Counted from the stretch's first letter, positions 8,138-18,251 are shown. The stretch: 64,000 nt of DNA from Pseudomonas frederiksbergensis (GCF_900105495.1 NZ_FNTF01000002.1:2951501-3015500); one strand, 5' to 3'. The notes: generated by a model not told the origin, from the sequence alone. Made by a program: numbers and translations.

Positions 8138-10174
8138 ATGTCCATTAGTGAGACTCAAGCCGTAATATCTACTTCGAAAATTACCAGTGGCTCAATAAGA
8201 CATATTGGGTACAGGCCTGATATCGATGGCCTTCGTGCTATCGCTGTCCTGGCAGTTTTGATTTTCCATGCATTCCCAACAGTGTTGCGCGGCGGTTTTG
8301 TAGGCGTTGATATATTCTTCGTGATTTCTGGTTTTCTCATTTCCAAAGTTATCCTGACTACGTTGTATCAGGGGACTTTTTCCATCGCTGAATTCTATTC
8401 TCGTCGCATACGCCGAATACTCCCTGCACTTGTGACGGTATTGGCCAGCTGTTTGATATTCGGTTGGAATACGATGCTCGCGGATGACTTGGTCCTTCTG
8501 GCAAAGCATGTTCTTGGAGGTGCCAGCTTTGTCTCCAATTTTGTTTTGTGGAGCGAGGCGGGGTATTTTGACAAGGCGTCAGAGTTAAAGCCTTTATTAC
8601 ATCTCTGGTCATTAGGAATCGAAGAGCAGTTTTATGTTGTCTGGCCCCTGATGCTATGGGCAGGATGGCGCTTGCGACTTCCTCTTCAACTGATTGTAGT
8701 GCTTATGGGTTGCGCATCCTTTTTGATTAATATCGTTGGGATTCATGAGGATCAAACCGCGACTTTTTATTCTCCACTCTCTCGCGGTTGGGAGCTGATA
8801 CTCGGAGCTGCGTTGGCATGTCTTACATTTAAGTCCAGTACGAAAGCTATTTCACATAGCAGTTACTTCGTAGTGATTACTTCGTTTTTCGGCTCAGCAA
8901 AGGTGCGCTCTGTTGTTTCGATCATCGGCCTACTGTTCATTGTTTATGCAATCTTTCGAATTAAAGACACGCTTCCGTTTCCTGGCAAGTGGGCGCTGTT
9001 TCCTACTGTTGGTACCTTCCTGCTAATCGCAGCAGGAACAGAAGCATGGGTCAACAGGGTGTTGCTCAATAGTCGCCCGATGGTAGCGATAGGGTTAATC
9101 AGCTTTCCTCTTTATCTCTGGCATTGGCCGTTGTTGACGTTTGCCAGAAGCACCTACCCGGAAGGTTTGCCTTGGACTGCTCGCTTGGGGGTAGTGGTTG
9201 CGAGTGCTGTGTTGGCAACTCTGACGTATCTTTATATCGAAAGGCCATTTCGTTCAGGCTCGCGTACTCAATTCAAAGTCTCTGTACTGTGCGCTTTAAT
9301 GTGCGTCGCGGCCGTCCTGTCAGGGGTCATATTAAAGTCTGGTGGTTTCGCATCTCGTTATCCCGAAATTATTCAACGAGCAACTGAGTACAACCTCGAC
9401 GGTTATCGTGCAGCATTGCGTAATCGAGTTTGCTTTATGGATATGGGGCAGGATGCGTCGCAGTACGCTCCAGAGTGCCTGGATAAAGGAACTGCACCGT
9501 TGTGGGTGTTATGGGGGGATTCAGGGGCAGCAGCCATTTATTCAGGCCTGCGTGGCCTTGCAGATCGCAGCGGTCAATTTCGGCTCGCACAATTTACTTC
9601 CTCGGCCTGCCCCCCAATGATTGGTTACGAGGGAGATAATGTCGCCTGCAGCCGCAATAATCAGTGGACGATCGAAAAAGTTCGGGAACTGGCGCCCGAT
9701 ACAGTGATTTTAGCCGGAATGTGGGCGGAATATAACAAGGAGCTTCTGCCTTCTACGATCAAACAAATACAGAGCACGGGAGTGCGCAGAGTCATCATTT
9801 TGGGTCAGGCCCCTGCATGGAAAGATGCGCCGTCTCGCATAACCTTCAATATGTGGAGTAGTGATCCTCTGCATCGGGTTCCTTCGGAGCGACTGGATTA
9901 TGCTAAATATGGACGGGACCATGGCGTTCAACCACCGGAGGGGCTTATTCGCCAAACAAGGATTGCGGAGCAAAATCTACGATCTGTGGCTCAACAATCG
10001 GGTGCGCTGTTTATATCTGTCGTTGAAAAGATGTGCAACGAAGACGGTTGTCTCATGAGAGAGTCTGCATCCAGCGGTGACGCGTTCTATTTAGATATCG
10101 TTCATCTCACTCCTTATGGTGCAAATTACGCTATGAAGGCAATTGCACCTGAGTTGGGTGTAAATGACCGCTAG
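8138..10174 (+). CDS. OafA/YrhL-type acyltransferase with C-terminal SGNH domain
   Basis: 678 residues from ATG 8138; a longer in-frame opening reaches back to 7763 but lies antisense to the neighbouring gene and shows no family similarity. Residues ~20-350 are an Acyltransferase_3 domain: YRPDIDGLRAIAVLAVLIFH with the catalytic His, GGFVGVDIFFVISGFLIS, then SRRIRRILPAL, and about ten membrane helices. The C-terminal ~270 residues are a periplasmic SGNH hydrolase-like domain: block I is WGDSGAAA and the Asp/His pair is in YLDIVHLTPYGANY. This fusion type O-acetylates LPS O-antigen or peptidoglycan. Given the locus, O-antigen O-acetylation is most likely. Confidence 0.88.
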   Translation: MSISETQAVISTSKITSGSIRHIGYRPDIDGLRAIAVLAVLIFHAFPTVLRGGFVGVDIFFVISGFLISKVILTTLYQGTFSIAEFYSRRIRRILPALVTVLASCLIFGWNTMLADDLVLLAKHVLGGASFVSNFVLWSEAGYFDKASELKPLLHLWSLGIEEQFYVVWPLMLWAGWRLRLPLQLIVVLMGCASFLINIVGIHEDQTATFYSPLSRGWELILGAALACLTFKSSTKAISHSSYFVVITSFFGSAKVRSVVSIIGLLFIVYAIFRIKDTLPFPGKWALFPTVGTFLLIAAGTEAWVNRVLLNSRPMVAIGLISFPLYLWHWPLLTFARSTYPEGLPWTARLGVVVASAVLATLTYLYIERPFRSGSRTQFKVSVLCALMCVAAVLSGVILKSGGFASRYPEIIQRATEYNLDGYRAALRNRVCFMDMGQDASQYAPECLDKGTAPLWVLWGDSGAAAIYSGLRGLADRSGQFRLAQFTSSACPPMIGYEGDNVACSRNNQWTIEKVRELAPDTVILAGMWAEYNKELLPSTIKQIQSTGVRRVIILGQAPAWKDAPSRITFNMWSSDPLHRVPSERLDYAKYGRDHGVQPPEGLIRQTRIAEQNLRSVAQQSGALFISVVEKMCNEDGCLMRESASSGDAFYLDIVHLTPYGANYAMKAIAPELGVNDR

Positions 10175-10187
10175 GTATATGAAGGCC

Positions 10188-10529
10188 TCAAACGCTATAC
10201 GTGCTTGAGGTTGACGGAAAGAGAGGTTGCGAAGTCTCCCGCGTTGCCATTTTTCGCGATAGGCCGTCAGGCTTCGTAATCCCCATGCAGGGGCGCTTAA
10301 CGTCCTGCTGCTCCGATAGCCGTCCCCGCAGATTTATGTAGTCCTGCGCTTCGTACCCATGTCGTTGTTCTGGATAGCTGAACGCACAGCGACCGAGTAT
10401 TTGCCAGCCGACTTGGGTAGCACTCACCAACACGTTGACAGCGATCGACAATGGACAGCTGTGATTGAGCATTTGCGACTTCATGGCTGAAGGAATATGG
10501 CCGTACTGCCGAAGTGCTCCCCGCAGCAC
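10188..10529 (-). CDS. unrecognised open frame between acyltransferase and membrane-protein operon
   Basis: The 373 bases between 10175 and 10547 hold no recognised gene. The longest minus-strand frame would encode up to 113 residues rich in Ser, Arg and Gln, with no domain, signal peptide or membrane helix that I recognise. An imperfect hairpin (CCTCAA with TTGAGG) lies at about 10183-10208. The stretch could be a remnant of a lost gene or of an insertion sequence. It lies downstream of the minus-strand operon and I see no clear ribosome binding site. Confidence 0.15.
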   Translation of the reverse strand: MLRGALRQYGHIPSAMKSQMLNHSCPLSIAVNVLVSATQVGWQILGRCAFSYPEQRHGYEAQDYINLRGRLSEQQDVKRPCMGITKPDGLSRKMATRETSQPLFPSTSSTYSV

Positions 10530-10547
10530 GGCCAGTGCTGTTGAAAA

Positions 10548-11939
10548 TCAGGGTAAGCTATACGATATGCAGGCCATGGCGGCAGTGGTTATAGCCAAAA
10601 ACGAGGCGGCAAGTAATGTATAAGCAAAGAGGATCGGTAACCAATATTTCTTTAGAAGTGTTGAAAAGGCTGACCACTCAAATTGGGTTGCAATGGCGCC
10701 AAACAAAACCAGATAAAGAGGCATGAAAAATCTGGTTTCTACTGCCCCAGGAATAATTGCAAGTACCGGGAGGAGCAGGGGAGCGAGATAAGCGACTTCA
10801 ATCCATCGAGGTTTTCGTCTTGTGCAAAGAATTAGAGCGCCAAAAAAGAACAGACTGTAGCAAAGAAAAGCTACGACACTTTTGTTAATTGAAGGCTTCG
10901 TGACGTAAACCAACCCGTCACGAACATCAATGCCATTAATGAAGTGTCTTCCGTAGATGCCAAGAAACTGAACTGGGTGTTTTGCCACTAAGGCAATGTA
11001 GCCACCCATGGATGGATCGCCCGTAAATAGCGATTCATTAAGTGAGCGCAAGGCAATTCCAGCGGGATCCCTATAGTAGAGGCTAGGTGCAGGAGTATCT
11101 CCACCGTTGTAGGTTTCGTATCGCTGAATCGCTATTCCCCAATACAGCTGTGTCGCCATCAAGGATTTTCCTTTGACGGTGGCGAACACTAATGGAGTGG
11201 CTACATTATGAATACGTTTATTAATAGTCATCTGTGGCAGCGCCACAAAAAAAGCCCCTAAAATAAACGCAACCATTCCAAGTCCCCGAGCATTCCAGGA
11301 TTTGCTACGTAGGAAGACAAATGGAATGATAAATAGTAACGCAATGAACGCGAAGAGGTAGATAGTCCGAATGTTGTAAGCCGCACTAGCTGCAGCTCCG
11401 GAAAACAACATGAAGGCTAGCCAGTTCTTTCGTTTCGCACTGTTTGCGAATGCTATTGCAATTATCAGAGCTAACGCGGCGGGCATGTCAGATAGCGGAT
11501 AAAGGAATAATCCGGGAAAAACGCCAATTACAAGCATTGCAAATATAACGCGGCGTATTACGGTAAGGCGACCGGCGAAGCACTGCAGGAAAAAATTTGC
11601 TATTGGACCTGTCAACAAATAGGCATAGATAGCAGAAGTGCTAACTCGGAAAACAATACGGTCTGTGTCGTTTATAGCATCCGTTAAAAAGTGTATTGGA
11701 AAGAGCAGGTAGGCGTAGACATATCCTCTGACAATGTCGGGGAAGTTCGCAATGAAGGCAGGAGTACTTAGGTTCCAATACGTTGTCGAGTCGAAGGGGT
11801 AGACAACAATGCCAAATAATTGATGAGTTACAAACAGTATCAAAAATACCGCGACAAAAGAATAGAGTTGAGGTTTGCTCTCTAGCAACGTATAGAGCAT
11901 GGCTTTTCTATCTGGTTTCGACAAAGCTTCCATTCGCAT
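10548..11939 (-). CDS. polytopic membrane protein of the Gtr-like operon
   Basis: 463 residues with about ten to twelve hydrophobic segments and few charged loops. The first loop has YPFDSTTYWNLS, an acidic residue in the position expected for GT-C enzymes, but the match is weak. It is the last gene of the minus-strand operon that begins with the FdtB-like aminotransferase. The sequence is AT-rich compared with genes right of 20 kb, as is common for O-antigen cassettes acquired by transfer. Possible roles are a periplasmic glycosyltransferase or an O-unit polymerase/flippase-like protein. No function can be assigned with certainty. Confidence 0.6.
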   Translation of the reverse strand: MRMEALSKPDRKAMLYTLLESKPQLYSFVAVFLILFVTHQLFGIVVYPFDSTTYWNLSTPAFIANFPDIVRGYVYAYLLFPIHFLTDAINDTDRIVFRVSTSAIYAYLLTGPIANFFLQCFAGRLTVIRRVIFAMLVIGVFPGLFLYPLSDMPAALALIIAIAFANSAKRKNWLAFMLFSGAAASAAYNIRTIYLFAFIALLFIIPFVFLRSKSWNARGLGMVAFILGAFFVALPQMTINKRIHNVATPLVFATVKGKSLMATQLYWGIAIQRYETYNGGDTPAPSLYYRDPAGIALRSLNESLFTGDPSMGGYIALVAKHPVQFLGIYGRHFINGIDVRDGLVYVTKPSINKSVVAFLCYSLFFFGALILCTRRKPRWIEVAYLAPLLLPVLAIIPGAVETRFFMPLYLVLFGAIATQFEWSAFSTLLKKYWLPILFAYTLLAASFLAITTAAMACISYSLP

Positions 11940-11990
11940 TCCAGTTGTTTGGTGTTGAGTTATCGCCTATTGTTCAAGGTGAATTATATA

Positions 11991-13649
11991 TTACTGAACT
12001 ATTCGGCCATCGAGCGCCCAGTCAACTTGGAAGTCTGCGAAGTCTTTCTTGTCCAGTTCTGTTGGCACAACAAGGTGAAGCCCATCAAAATCTACAACTT
12101 TAACATTCTCATAAGGAATCACGGCTCTGTCAAAGAAGGCGCCCCCATTTGTAACTCCATCTTTGCCGAATCCCACTCTCCATACGGAGTCATATGATGG
12201 CAGCGGTGATGGAGCTTTCATGAGCACACGAATAAAGGTCTTCTCTCGTCCTATAACAGTTGCTGCATAGGAGGGCAAAGTCGGCTCGCTTCCAACTTTT
12301 GGGCTGACTGGGTTGACGACCCTAATTATATAGTTTATTGGCTTCGTCTGACCTTCGTCCAAGGTTCGCAAAGCTACGCCTAAATTTCGTTGATAAAATG
12401 TCAGGGTTGTTTGGGAATGATTGAAGGCGAACGCAACAAATATAATTTTTGTGCAAAGTGCCCACATCAATGTAGCTGCAACTGCGGTACGGAAAGTTTG
12501 CGGTCGAAGGATACTAGCTATGATGAATATCAGGCAAACCAGAAATAATGGTTCCCATACCTGCTGCACCATTATAGAGCGACTGCCAGGGCCCCATGTT
12601 GGGTTTCCGGCCTCGACAAAAATAGTGGGCGTGCCGATAGAAACGAGTAGGACCAGCACCCATCCTACCGGAGGGAACACGACTCTTTGGCGGGATGCCA
12701 AGGTTGAACCAAAGACAGTAATAGCCGCAAACACACCGGCAATAATGTACCAGGTGGCTCGCTGCCCTGATGGGAATTCTGAATCGGCTAGATCGATAAA
12801 CTGTCCAACTGACGGTGGGTAAATGAACGCCTTTATGCTGATAATTGCATTTGACATCAGTTCCGTCAGACCAATTTTAAACCCGCTATTTGAGCCGGCG
12901 AAGTGAATCCAGATTGCAGTGTAAATTGCAAAACCGGCAAAAAATATAACACAGTCCAGCGTTGCGTATTTTAGTTTGTCTTTGAGTGTTCCTGAAGTTC
13001 TGAAAAATGCAATGAAGAGTACGGCAATTATCGCTCCACTTTGAATGGTATATGTCGATAGGGCGATAAGGTAGCACGCGAGGGAGGTGGCGAGAGTCAG
13101 CTTCCTAGTTCGTTTGTTATCAATAAAATCTGTATAGAAATATATCGACAGCAATGTAAAAATTAAAGCTATAACCATCACTCTATCGACATGGTCGTGG
13201 CGTGCCGGAAAGTTCCACAACAGGACGATGAGTCCTGTCATTAGAGAAAAAAGACGATGCTTTTTATGCCCGAGACGATCAACAGTCAAAAAGGTAACGC
13301 ACGCTACAATAGGTGAGACAATTTGTGCCACTGCATGCAAACCCCAATCCGAGAGCTTAATGATAGGTGAAGCCAGTAACCACCAGAATGCGGCCAGCGG
13401 GTTTCGATGATCAAGCGCCCAAAACTCTTGAAATGTTTGGACGGGGTTTCCGCTCTTTAATAAATATATCCAATTGCGGTCCTCACCTATTGGCCAGATC
13501 TCGAAGCCGACTCCGGTGTTAAACACTTGCAGCAAACCAAACATTCCCAGGTAGATTAGCCACGCCGCTAAGATTAGGGCGAGCGGGTGCCGGAATGTTG
13601 GTGCTGACAGATCGACCATGGTTATTGCATCGTTACTCAATGTGCGCAT
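11991..13649 (-). CDS. polytopic membrane protein, possible GT-C glycosyltransferase
   Basis: 552 residues. A cytoplasmic N-terminus precedes about eleven membrane helices, and a soluble tail of ~130 residues starts near residue 420. The first periplasmic loop has IWPIGEDRNWIYLL, with acidic residues where GT-C enzymes carry their catalytic Asp/Glu. It lies between two other large membrane proteins on the same strand, separated by gaps of 51 and 108 bases. Its size and layout resemble the neighbour at 13758, so the two may be diverged paralogues acting on different acceptors. It is AT-rich. Confidence 0.6.
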   Translation of the reverse strand: MRTLSNDAITMVDLSAPTFRHPLALILAAWLIYLGMFGLLQVFNTGVGFEIWPIGEDRNWIYLLKSGNPVQTFQEFWALDHRNPLAAFWWLLASPIIKLSDWGLHAVAQIVSPIVACVTFLTVDRLGHKKHRLFSLMTGLIVLLWNFPARHDHVDRVMVIALIFTLLSIYFYTDFIDNKRTRKLTLATSLACYLIALSTYTIQSGAIIAVLFIAFFRTSGTLKDKLKYATLDCVIFFAGFAIYTAIWIHFAGSNSGFKIGLTELMSNAIISIKAFIYPPSVGQFIDLADSEFPSGQRATWYIIAGVFAAITVFGSTLASRQRVVFPPVGWVLVLLVSIGTPTIFVEAGNPTWGPGSRSIMVQQVWEPLFLVCLIFIIASILRPQTFRTAVAATLMWALCTKIIFVAFAFNHSQTTLTFYQRNLGVALRTLDEGQTKPINYIIRVVNPVSPKVGSEPTLPSYAATVIGREKTFIRVLMKAPSPLPSYDSVWRVGFGKDGVTNGGAFFDRAVIPYENVKVVDFDGLHLVVPTELDKKDFADFQVDWALDGRIVQ

Positions 13650-13757
13650 CCTTTTTTTACTAGCAACCGAAACCGCGGTAACGTTTGCGAATTACCGTTA
13701 TCCCGATTATGACGCGTGGGCCGTAATACGGGTGAGTCGGCTTCGTTGTTTGGCAAT

Positions 13758-15938
13758 TTATTGTTGTTCAGATATTTTAATCTCGACCCAGCTTAAACGT
13801 GCAGAAAAACCATAATATTTTTCGTCCACGTCCGATATGAACTTTAATTCGTTGGTGCCAGAAACAAGTTGTTCTGGAGTCACCGGCGCTTTAAATTCGC
13901 CGTTTAGCTGCCAGTGAATTGGAATTTCTTTCCCGTTCAGCAAAAGTTTCATACTGTCCTTTATACTGCTGCTAACGATGTAGTCGAAATTCCCACTGAG
14001 GGTGTATTTTTTTTGTTTTGCATAGAACTGGAAATATAAATACGAGGCTTTACTCGTTTTCCATGCAGCAGATTCGTGGTAGAAACTATTAACCTTCCAC
14101 TCTCCCTCGCGCCAGCCAGATCCTTTTGTGGGGATTTCCATGCTCCACCATTTACCAAAGTTCCCGTGGTAAAAGTCTTTTCTCTTTTCATTAGTAAAGC
14201 TCAAGTATCTCACAGGTGTTGCGATGCTGTTAGCGAAACTTGGGAGGGTTTTGTTAGGCAGAGTTGTCTGCGAAGACGGTGGTTTGACGTTGGAGTCGGA
14301 ATTAATATTTATAACTATTAAATTCGCCTTGTCCAACTTGACGTCTTCTTTTTTGGTTTGTATATCCATGCCCGGACCCGATACCGGGTCGGGATAATGA
14401 AGGATCCACTCTTGTGTGTTTTCTTCACAAAAGCCCTTTCGAGCCAAACCGTCTGCTTTTTGCCATTCACGACTGGGTAAATGACAAACTTCAACTGAGT
14501 CTATAGTATGCCCATAAAGATATGTTAATGCGCCGCGAAGATTTCCAACGGGGAGCATCCATGTATGTCCAATTTGACTGCTGTTATCAAGTATCAGTAG
14601 CTTTTTGCCGCGCGCGTTTCCATCAAATTTCTCGGATATTTCGTGTAGTATAGAAACTTGAGTATTCGATATTCTAACGTAATGGTTAAATTGATACAGC
14701 TGAAAAGATAAGCCAATAAATACCAAGGCAGTTGCCGTTACTGCGGTGAAGGTTTTAGATAATTTGTAAACTGCTATAAGCAGGCCTGTTGAAAAAAATA
14801 CCGCCCCCAATGTGGCGAATAAAAAGGTCCGCTGGCTAATATACTGGTGAGGCACTGATATAAGGAATGGAGCATATCCCAATATCACTAAAACTATACC
14901 AATACAAAGTAATCGCCTTGCTTTTATTAGAGTGTTAGTTTCTTTGTCCTCATCCAAGTTGTTCTGGCTAGATTTTAATGTCAAAGTAGTGCAGATGGCT
15001 AGCAAGGTTAAAGCTGCTAGCGCATACCAATAGTTGGTGAACTCTAAAGTCGTAATTCTTGTTGCGTCAAACCAGCCGCCTAAAATACTTCTCAGTAGTC
15101 CAACGGAAAATAATTTTGGTAGAGAGTTTTCGATGGTCTGAATAATGCTGCTCTGGCCTATTATGTCGCCTTGATAGGTGGATATTAGGCGAGCAGTTAT
15201 AATGACGTACAAAATATAGATTATCGCTCCTGATAGCCATATTGAGAAGTGAGCAAAATTTTGTTTGATTGTTTGTATGGCATGGGAGTTTCCTCCTTTA
15301 GCCCATATCACGAGCAGAGGTAAGATAGAAAGCAGCAATGAAGCTTCATACATCGCGCAAGCAGCAGTAAAAATGACTGCTGAGATAACGCTTCCCAATA
15401 TTGACAGGGCTTGGTTTTTCGATTCAATTGTATATAAAGAGATGGTGGTTGCAAGTAACGCTAATGCTAGTGACCAGTTGATGTGCAGAGATCTAAACGA
15501 TAGTTGCATAGTGTCTGCTGGGTAGACAAGAAACAGTACGCTCGCCGCTATTCCCCATTTTAGTGAGTTGGTGATTTTGGTCGTTATAAGGCTTAAGCAC
15601 CAAGCCTTTACCAGTAGCGATAAAATAAGCATGATATGCCAATATTTAAAGCTTTGTGGGTCAAGGAAATAGGCTATGGCTTGAGGAAAAACAGTCAATG
15701 GCCGCAAGGCATGCGCAGACATTGGGCTGTTCAGGTCTGTAAGAAAGAAAAGACCATGAGTGGTGAATGGCTCCAAAACCAACCACTCCTCAACGACCCC
15801 CGTCATAGCAAAGCCGAACGGAATCCAAATCGCAGCGACAATAATTAACGCGGGCAGCGTATGGCCTGCTAAAAATTTAATTATTCTATACTTGTCTGTG
15901 GCAGCGTTGGGCGAGACTCCAATCACTCTATTTTTCAT
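13758..15938 (-). CDS. large membrane protein with C-terminal extracytoplasmic domain, candidate GtrS-like transferase
   Basis: 726 residues. About eleven membrane helices fill residues ~25-400. A long soluble C-terminal part follows, whose last ~150 residues (KASYLYFQFYAKQKKYTLSG and following) look like a beta-sandwich. The first loop contains VVEEWLVLEPFTTHGLFF with two adjacent Glu. It overlaps the GtrA-like gene by 11 bases and is therefore coupled to it. In Gtr systems the third gene encodes the serotype-specific periplasmic transferase that takes the sugar from undecaprenyl phosphate; this protein is the best positional candidate. Sequence between GtrS-type proteins is poorly conserved, so this is inference. 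Confidence 0.65.
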   Translation of the reverse strand: MKNRVIGVSPNAATDKYRIIKFLAGHTLPALIIVAAIWIPFGFAMTGVVEEWLVLEPFTTHGLFFLTDLNSPMSAHALRPLTVFPQAIAYFLDPQSFKYWHIMLILSLLVKAWCLSLITTKITNSLKWGIAASVLFLVYPADTMQLSFRSLHINWSLALALLATTISLYTIESKNQALSILGSVISAVIFTAACAMYEASLLLSILPLLVIWAKGGNSHAIQTIKQNFAHFSIWLSGAIIYILYVIITARLISTYQGDIIGQSSIIQTIENSLPKLFSVGLLRSILGGWFDATRITTLEFTNYWYALAALTLLAICTTLTLKSSQNNLDEDKETNTLIKARRLLCIGIVLVILGYAPFLISVPHQYISQRTFLFATLGAVFFSTGLLIAVYKLSKTFTAVTATALVFIGLSFQLYQFNHYVRISNTQVSILHEISEKFDGNARGKKLLILDNSSQIGHTWMLPVGNLRGALTYLYGHTIDSVEVCHLPSREWQKADGLARKGFCEENTQEWILHYPDPVSGPGMDIQTKKEDVKLDKANLIVININSDSNVKPPSSQTTLPNKTLPSFANSIATPVRYLSFTNEKRKDFYHGNFGKWWSMEIPTKGSGWREGEWKVNSFYHESAAWKTSKASYLYFQFYAKQKKYTLSGNFDYIVSSSIKDSMKLLLNGKEIPIHWQLNGEFKAPVTPEQLVSGTNELKFISDVDEKYYGFSARLSWVEIKISEQQ

Positions 15939-16356
15939 TTGGAGCCTGAGAGTCTGTGTTTGTCTGTGGTTTGTGTGAGGCTCTCAATACTATTTTACTC
16001 AGAATATAGGTGGTAGGTAGAAGCGCTACAATGATTAATAATGGCGCTACTTCCTTTGGTAGTCCGAAAGACTCCACGAGCACGTGGAGCAGTGCAGCAC
16101 TGATGAGGTACTGTATCAGGTAAACACTTGGGTATATAAGTAATCCTTTCCAGGTCTTTTTAAGTTTAAATACTATCTGTGAGTTGAATAGGTATGAGAA
16201 TAATATTCCTGAGAGGTAGGCTGCAATGTACGATGCTTGATAATTTATGACTAGATTTAATAGCAGGTATAACCCATATGTTAGGGCGGTGTTTAAACCG
16301 CCCCCGATCAGAAATAAAAACCACTTATTTAATCTTTCACTTTTTAATGTTGGCAC
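15928..16356 (-). CDS. gtrA: GtrA-family membrane protein (putative undecaprenyl-phosphate-sugar flippase)
   Basis: 142 residues with four membrane helices, the size and topology of GtrA. The N-terminal FLFLIGGGLNTALTYGLY is the family hallmark region, and FSYLFNSQIVFK matches the central F-x-x-N-x-x-x-V-F motif. It starts at GTG 16356, one base after the stop of the upstream gene. GtrA proteins are thought to flip the lipid-linked sugar made by GtrB to the periplasmic side. Here a GT2 lies two genes upstream and a large membrane transferase directly downstream, which is the Gtr logic. Confidence 0.85.
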   Translation of the reverse strand: MPTLKSERLNKWFLFLIGGGLNTALTYGLYLLLNLVINYQASYIAAYLSGILFSYLFNSQIVFKLKKTWKGLLIYPSVYLIQYLISAALLHVLVESFGLPKEVAPLLIIVALLPTTYILSKIVLRASHKPQTNTDSQAPNEK

Positions 16357-16357
16357 T

Positions 16358-17311
16358 TTATTCGAGGCTCGAAGTGATTTTTATAAATTCCGAATAGTCG
16401 CGAATATAGTCATCTGCATCGTAGTAATCAGATGTGAAAACAAGTAAAACGGCATCTTCTGAGTACTTGTACTGAATGCCCCACGTCAAAGGCGGTAAAT
16501 AGATGCCTTTGTTCGGCGCGTCGAGCATTACTTCTGCACGGTTTTGTCCGTCATCTACCACAACCGCACAGCTTCCTTTTACGCAGATGAGGAACTGGTG
16601 GCAATTGTGATGAGCATGTTCGCCGCGGGTTTTTTGACTAGGTACGTTAAATACCAGGAAATAGCGCTTCGGAACAAAAGGGATTTCCTTCTCAAACTCG
16701 CCTACCGACAAATCGCCGCGCATGTCCGCTACGTATTTGAAGTTGTGTGAGGTGACGTCGCCCACTCCAACCTTTGTAATTCCTTCCCGCAACTCTGTAT
16801 TTTCAACGAGTTTCGGTTTTTCGCTGTTATCACTTGCCGCTGAATTTTCTACGTATCCGGTAATCCGTGCCGGTGACCCGGTCACGATCGCATACGGAGG
16901 TACGGATTTGGTTACCACCGCACCGGCTCCAACCATCGCCCCCATACCGATGGTAACGCCAGGGAGGATGACGGCACCGCCGCCAATCGAAGCTTTGTCG
17001 TGAATTACGGTTGGCAGGAAGGTTTCCGGGTAAACCTTGGAGCGTGGAAACTTGTCATTGGTGAAGGTGACGTTTGGACCAATGAATACATCATTGCCAA
17101 TCCTCAAGCCATCCCAAACATAAACGCCCGACTTAATCGTCGTCCTGTCGCCGATTACGACATCGTTTTCAATTAAGCAATGAGAGCAGACGTTCACATC
17201 TGCACCGATGACAGCGTCAGGAAAAATAACAACGTACTGCCAAACACGGGTGTTTTGGCCAATGTTGGTACTTTTGACGTCTGCGCTCGGGTGGATTGTC
17301 GGATTAGACAT
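16358..17311 (-). CDS. WxcM-like bifunctional sugar N-acetyltransferase / dTDP-4-oxo-6-deoxyglucose 3,4-ketoisomerase
   Basis: 317 residues made of two modules. Residues 1-~150 are hexapeptide repeats of the FdtC/QdtC/WbpD acetyltransferase type ([26 protein letters not shown]-like turns, [10 protein letters not shown]). Residues ~180-317 are a cupin of the FdtA/WxcM C-terminal type ([34 protein letters not shown] with the His cluster, [10 protein letters not shown]). Fusion of the two, as in Xanthomonas WxcM, joins two steps of dTDP-Fuc3NAc or dTDP-Qui3NAc synthesis. The missing transaminase step is encoded by the aminotransferase at 18248. RmlA and RmlB are not in the window. It overlaps the upstream GT2 gene by eight bases. 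Confidence 0.88.
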   Translation of the reverse strand: MSNPTIHPSADVKSTNIGQNTRVWQYVVIFPDAVIGADVNVCSHCLIENDVVIGDRTTIKSGVYVWDGLRIGNDVFIGPNVTFTNDKFPRSKVYPETFLPTVIHDKASIGGGAVILPGVTIGMGAMVGAGAVVTKSVPPYAIVTGSPARITGYVENSAASDNSEKPKLVENTELREGITKVGVGDVTSHNFKYVADMRGDLSVGEFEKEIPFVPKRYFLVFNVPSQKTRGEHAHHNCHQFLICVKGSCAVVVDDGQNRAEVMLDAPNKGIYLPPLTWGIQYKYSEDAVLLVFTSDYYDADDYIRDYSEFIKITSSLE

Positions 17312-18251
17312 GGTTGATTTGCTCTCGGTTGTTCAACTGTATGCTCACGACTGCCAACGGTCGCTGTTTGGTATTTTCATAGGCGCGCCAGGCATAAGTG
17401 CCTACAAGGCCCAGCCCCAAAAGATTCAAGGTGCCCAGCAGCAGGACCACGACCATAGTGGCGGCATAACCTGGTACCGCGATGGTGCCGTGAATTCTTG
17501 CAATGATGACCAGCAGGCCTATTGCGACTGACATTAATGAGCCGATCGTGCCCATTTTTATCAATAGACGAATGGGGTAGTCGGTGAAGGCGAAAATGCT
17601 GTCCATCATGTATTCCAGCTTTTTCTTGAATGTCCACGCGGACTTGCCTTCCTGACGAATCTGGCGATCATAGTCGACGAATTTTCTTCTGAAACCGAGC
17701 CAGAAGATCAGTGCGATCAATGAGGAGCGAGATTCTTCAAGCTTCAACAATTGCTCTTTGAATGTGTTATTGCAGCCAAAGATGTCGACGCCACCTTTAG
17801 GCATGTCATGGACGACAAGCTTTCTGTAAAGCCCCCAGAAAATCGAAGAGGCCATGCGGCTCCAAAAAGGATCTTTACGGGCGTTGCGCGTGCCGATGGC
17901 AACATCGCACTCATCATTTGAAAGTGATTGAAAGAAACTGATCAACAGTTCCGGCGGCTCCTGCAGGTCAGCAGCCATGACGCCGAAGTACTCGCCGGTG
18001 GCCGCCATCAAGCCTGTTCGAATCGCCGGGAATGAACCGAAGTTTCGCGAATGCGCCAGTAGCTGCGCAGCAAACGGCAGGTTCGGCAGTTCTTTTTGAA
18101 TCAACGCAAACGATGCATCTGGGCTGCCATCGACGACAAAAACCGCTTCTACCTCGTTGTTCAAGCTCTCGTTGATTTCGCTGAGTGCCTGAATCAAGCG
18201 CGGAATGGATTCTGCGTTTTTGTAAACCGGGATGATGATCGAATACGTCAT
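17304..18251 (-). CDS. GT2 glycosyltransferase, GtrB/polyprenyl-phosphate sugar transferase type
   Basis: 315 residues from the ATG at 18251, which overlaps the upstream stop (ATGA). The N-terminal domain is [28 protein letters not shown], and [12 protein letters not shown] as the DxD-like metal region, then [10 protein letters not shown]. Two C-terminal membrane helices (~235-300) anchor it. This layout matches GtrB, ArnC and dolichyl-phosphate mannose synthase, which transfer one sugar from a nucleotide donor to a polyprenyl phosphate. Its operon partners make a 3-acetamido sugar, so the substrate is more likely that amino sugar than glucose. The substrate is inference. Confidence 0.85.
   Translation of the reverse strand: MTYSIIIPVYKNAESIPRLIQALSEINESLNNEVEAVFVVDGSPDASFALIQKELPNLPFAAQLLAHSRNFGSFPAIRTGLMAATGEYFGVMAADLQEPPELLISFFQSLSNDECDVAIGTRNARKDPFWSRMASSIFWGLYRKLVVHDMPKGGVDIFGCNNTFKEQLLKLEESRSSLIALIFWLGFRRKFVDYDRQIRQEGKSAWTFKKKLEYMMDSIFAFTDYPIRLLIKMGTIGSLMSVAIGLLVIIARIHGTIAVPGYAATMVVVLLLGTLNLLGLGLVGTYAWRAYENTKQRPLAVVSIQLNNREQINHV

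Noticed and set aside
10183..10208. Hairpin CCTCAA...TTGAGG as a terminator of the acyltransferase gene
   Set aside because: No T run follows and the stem is short.
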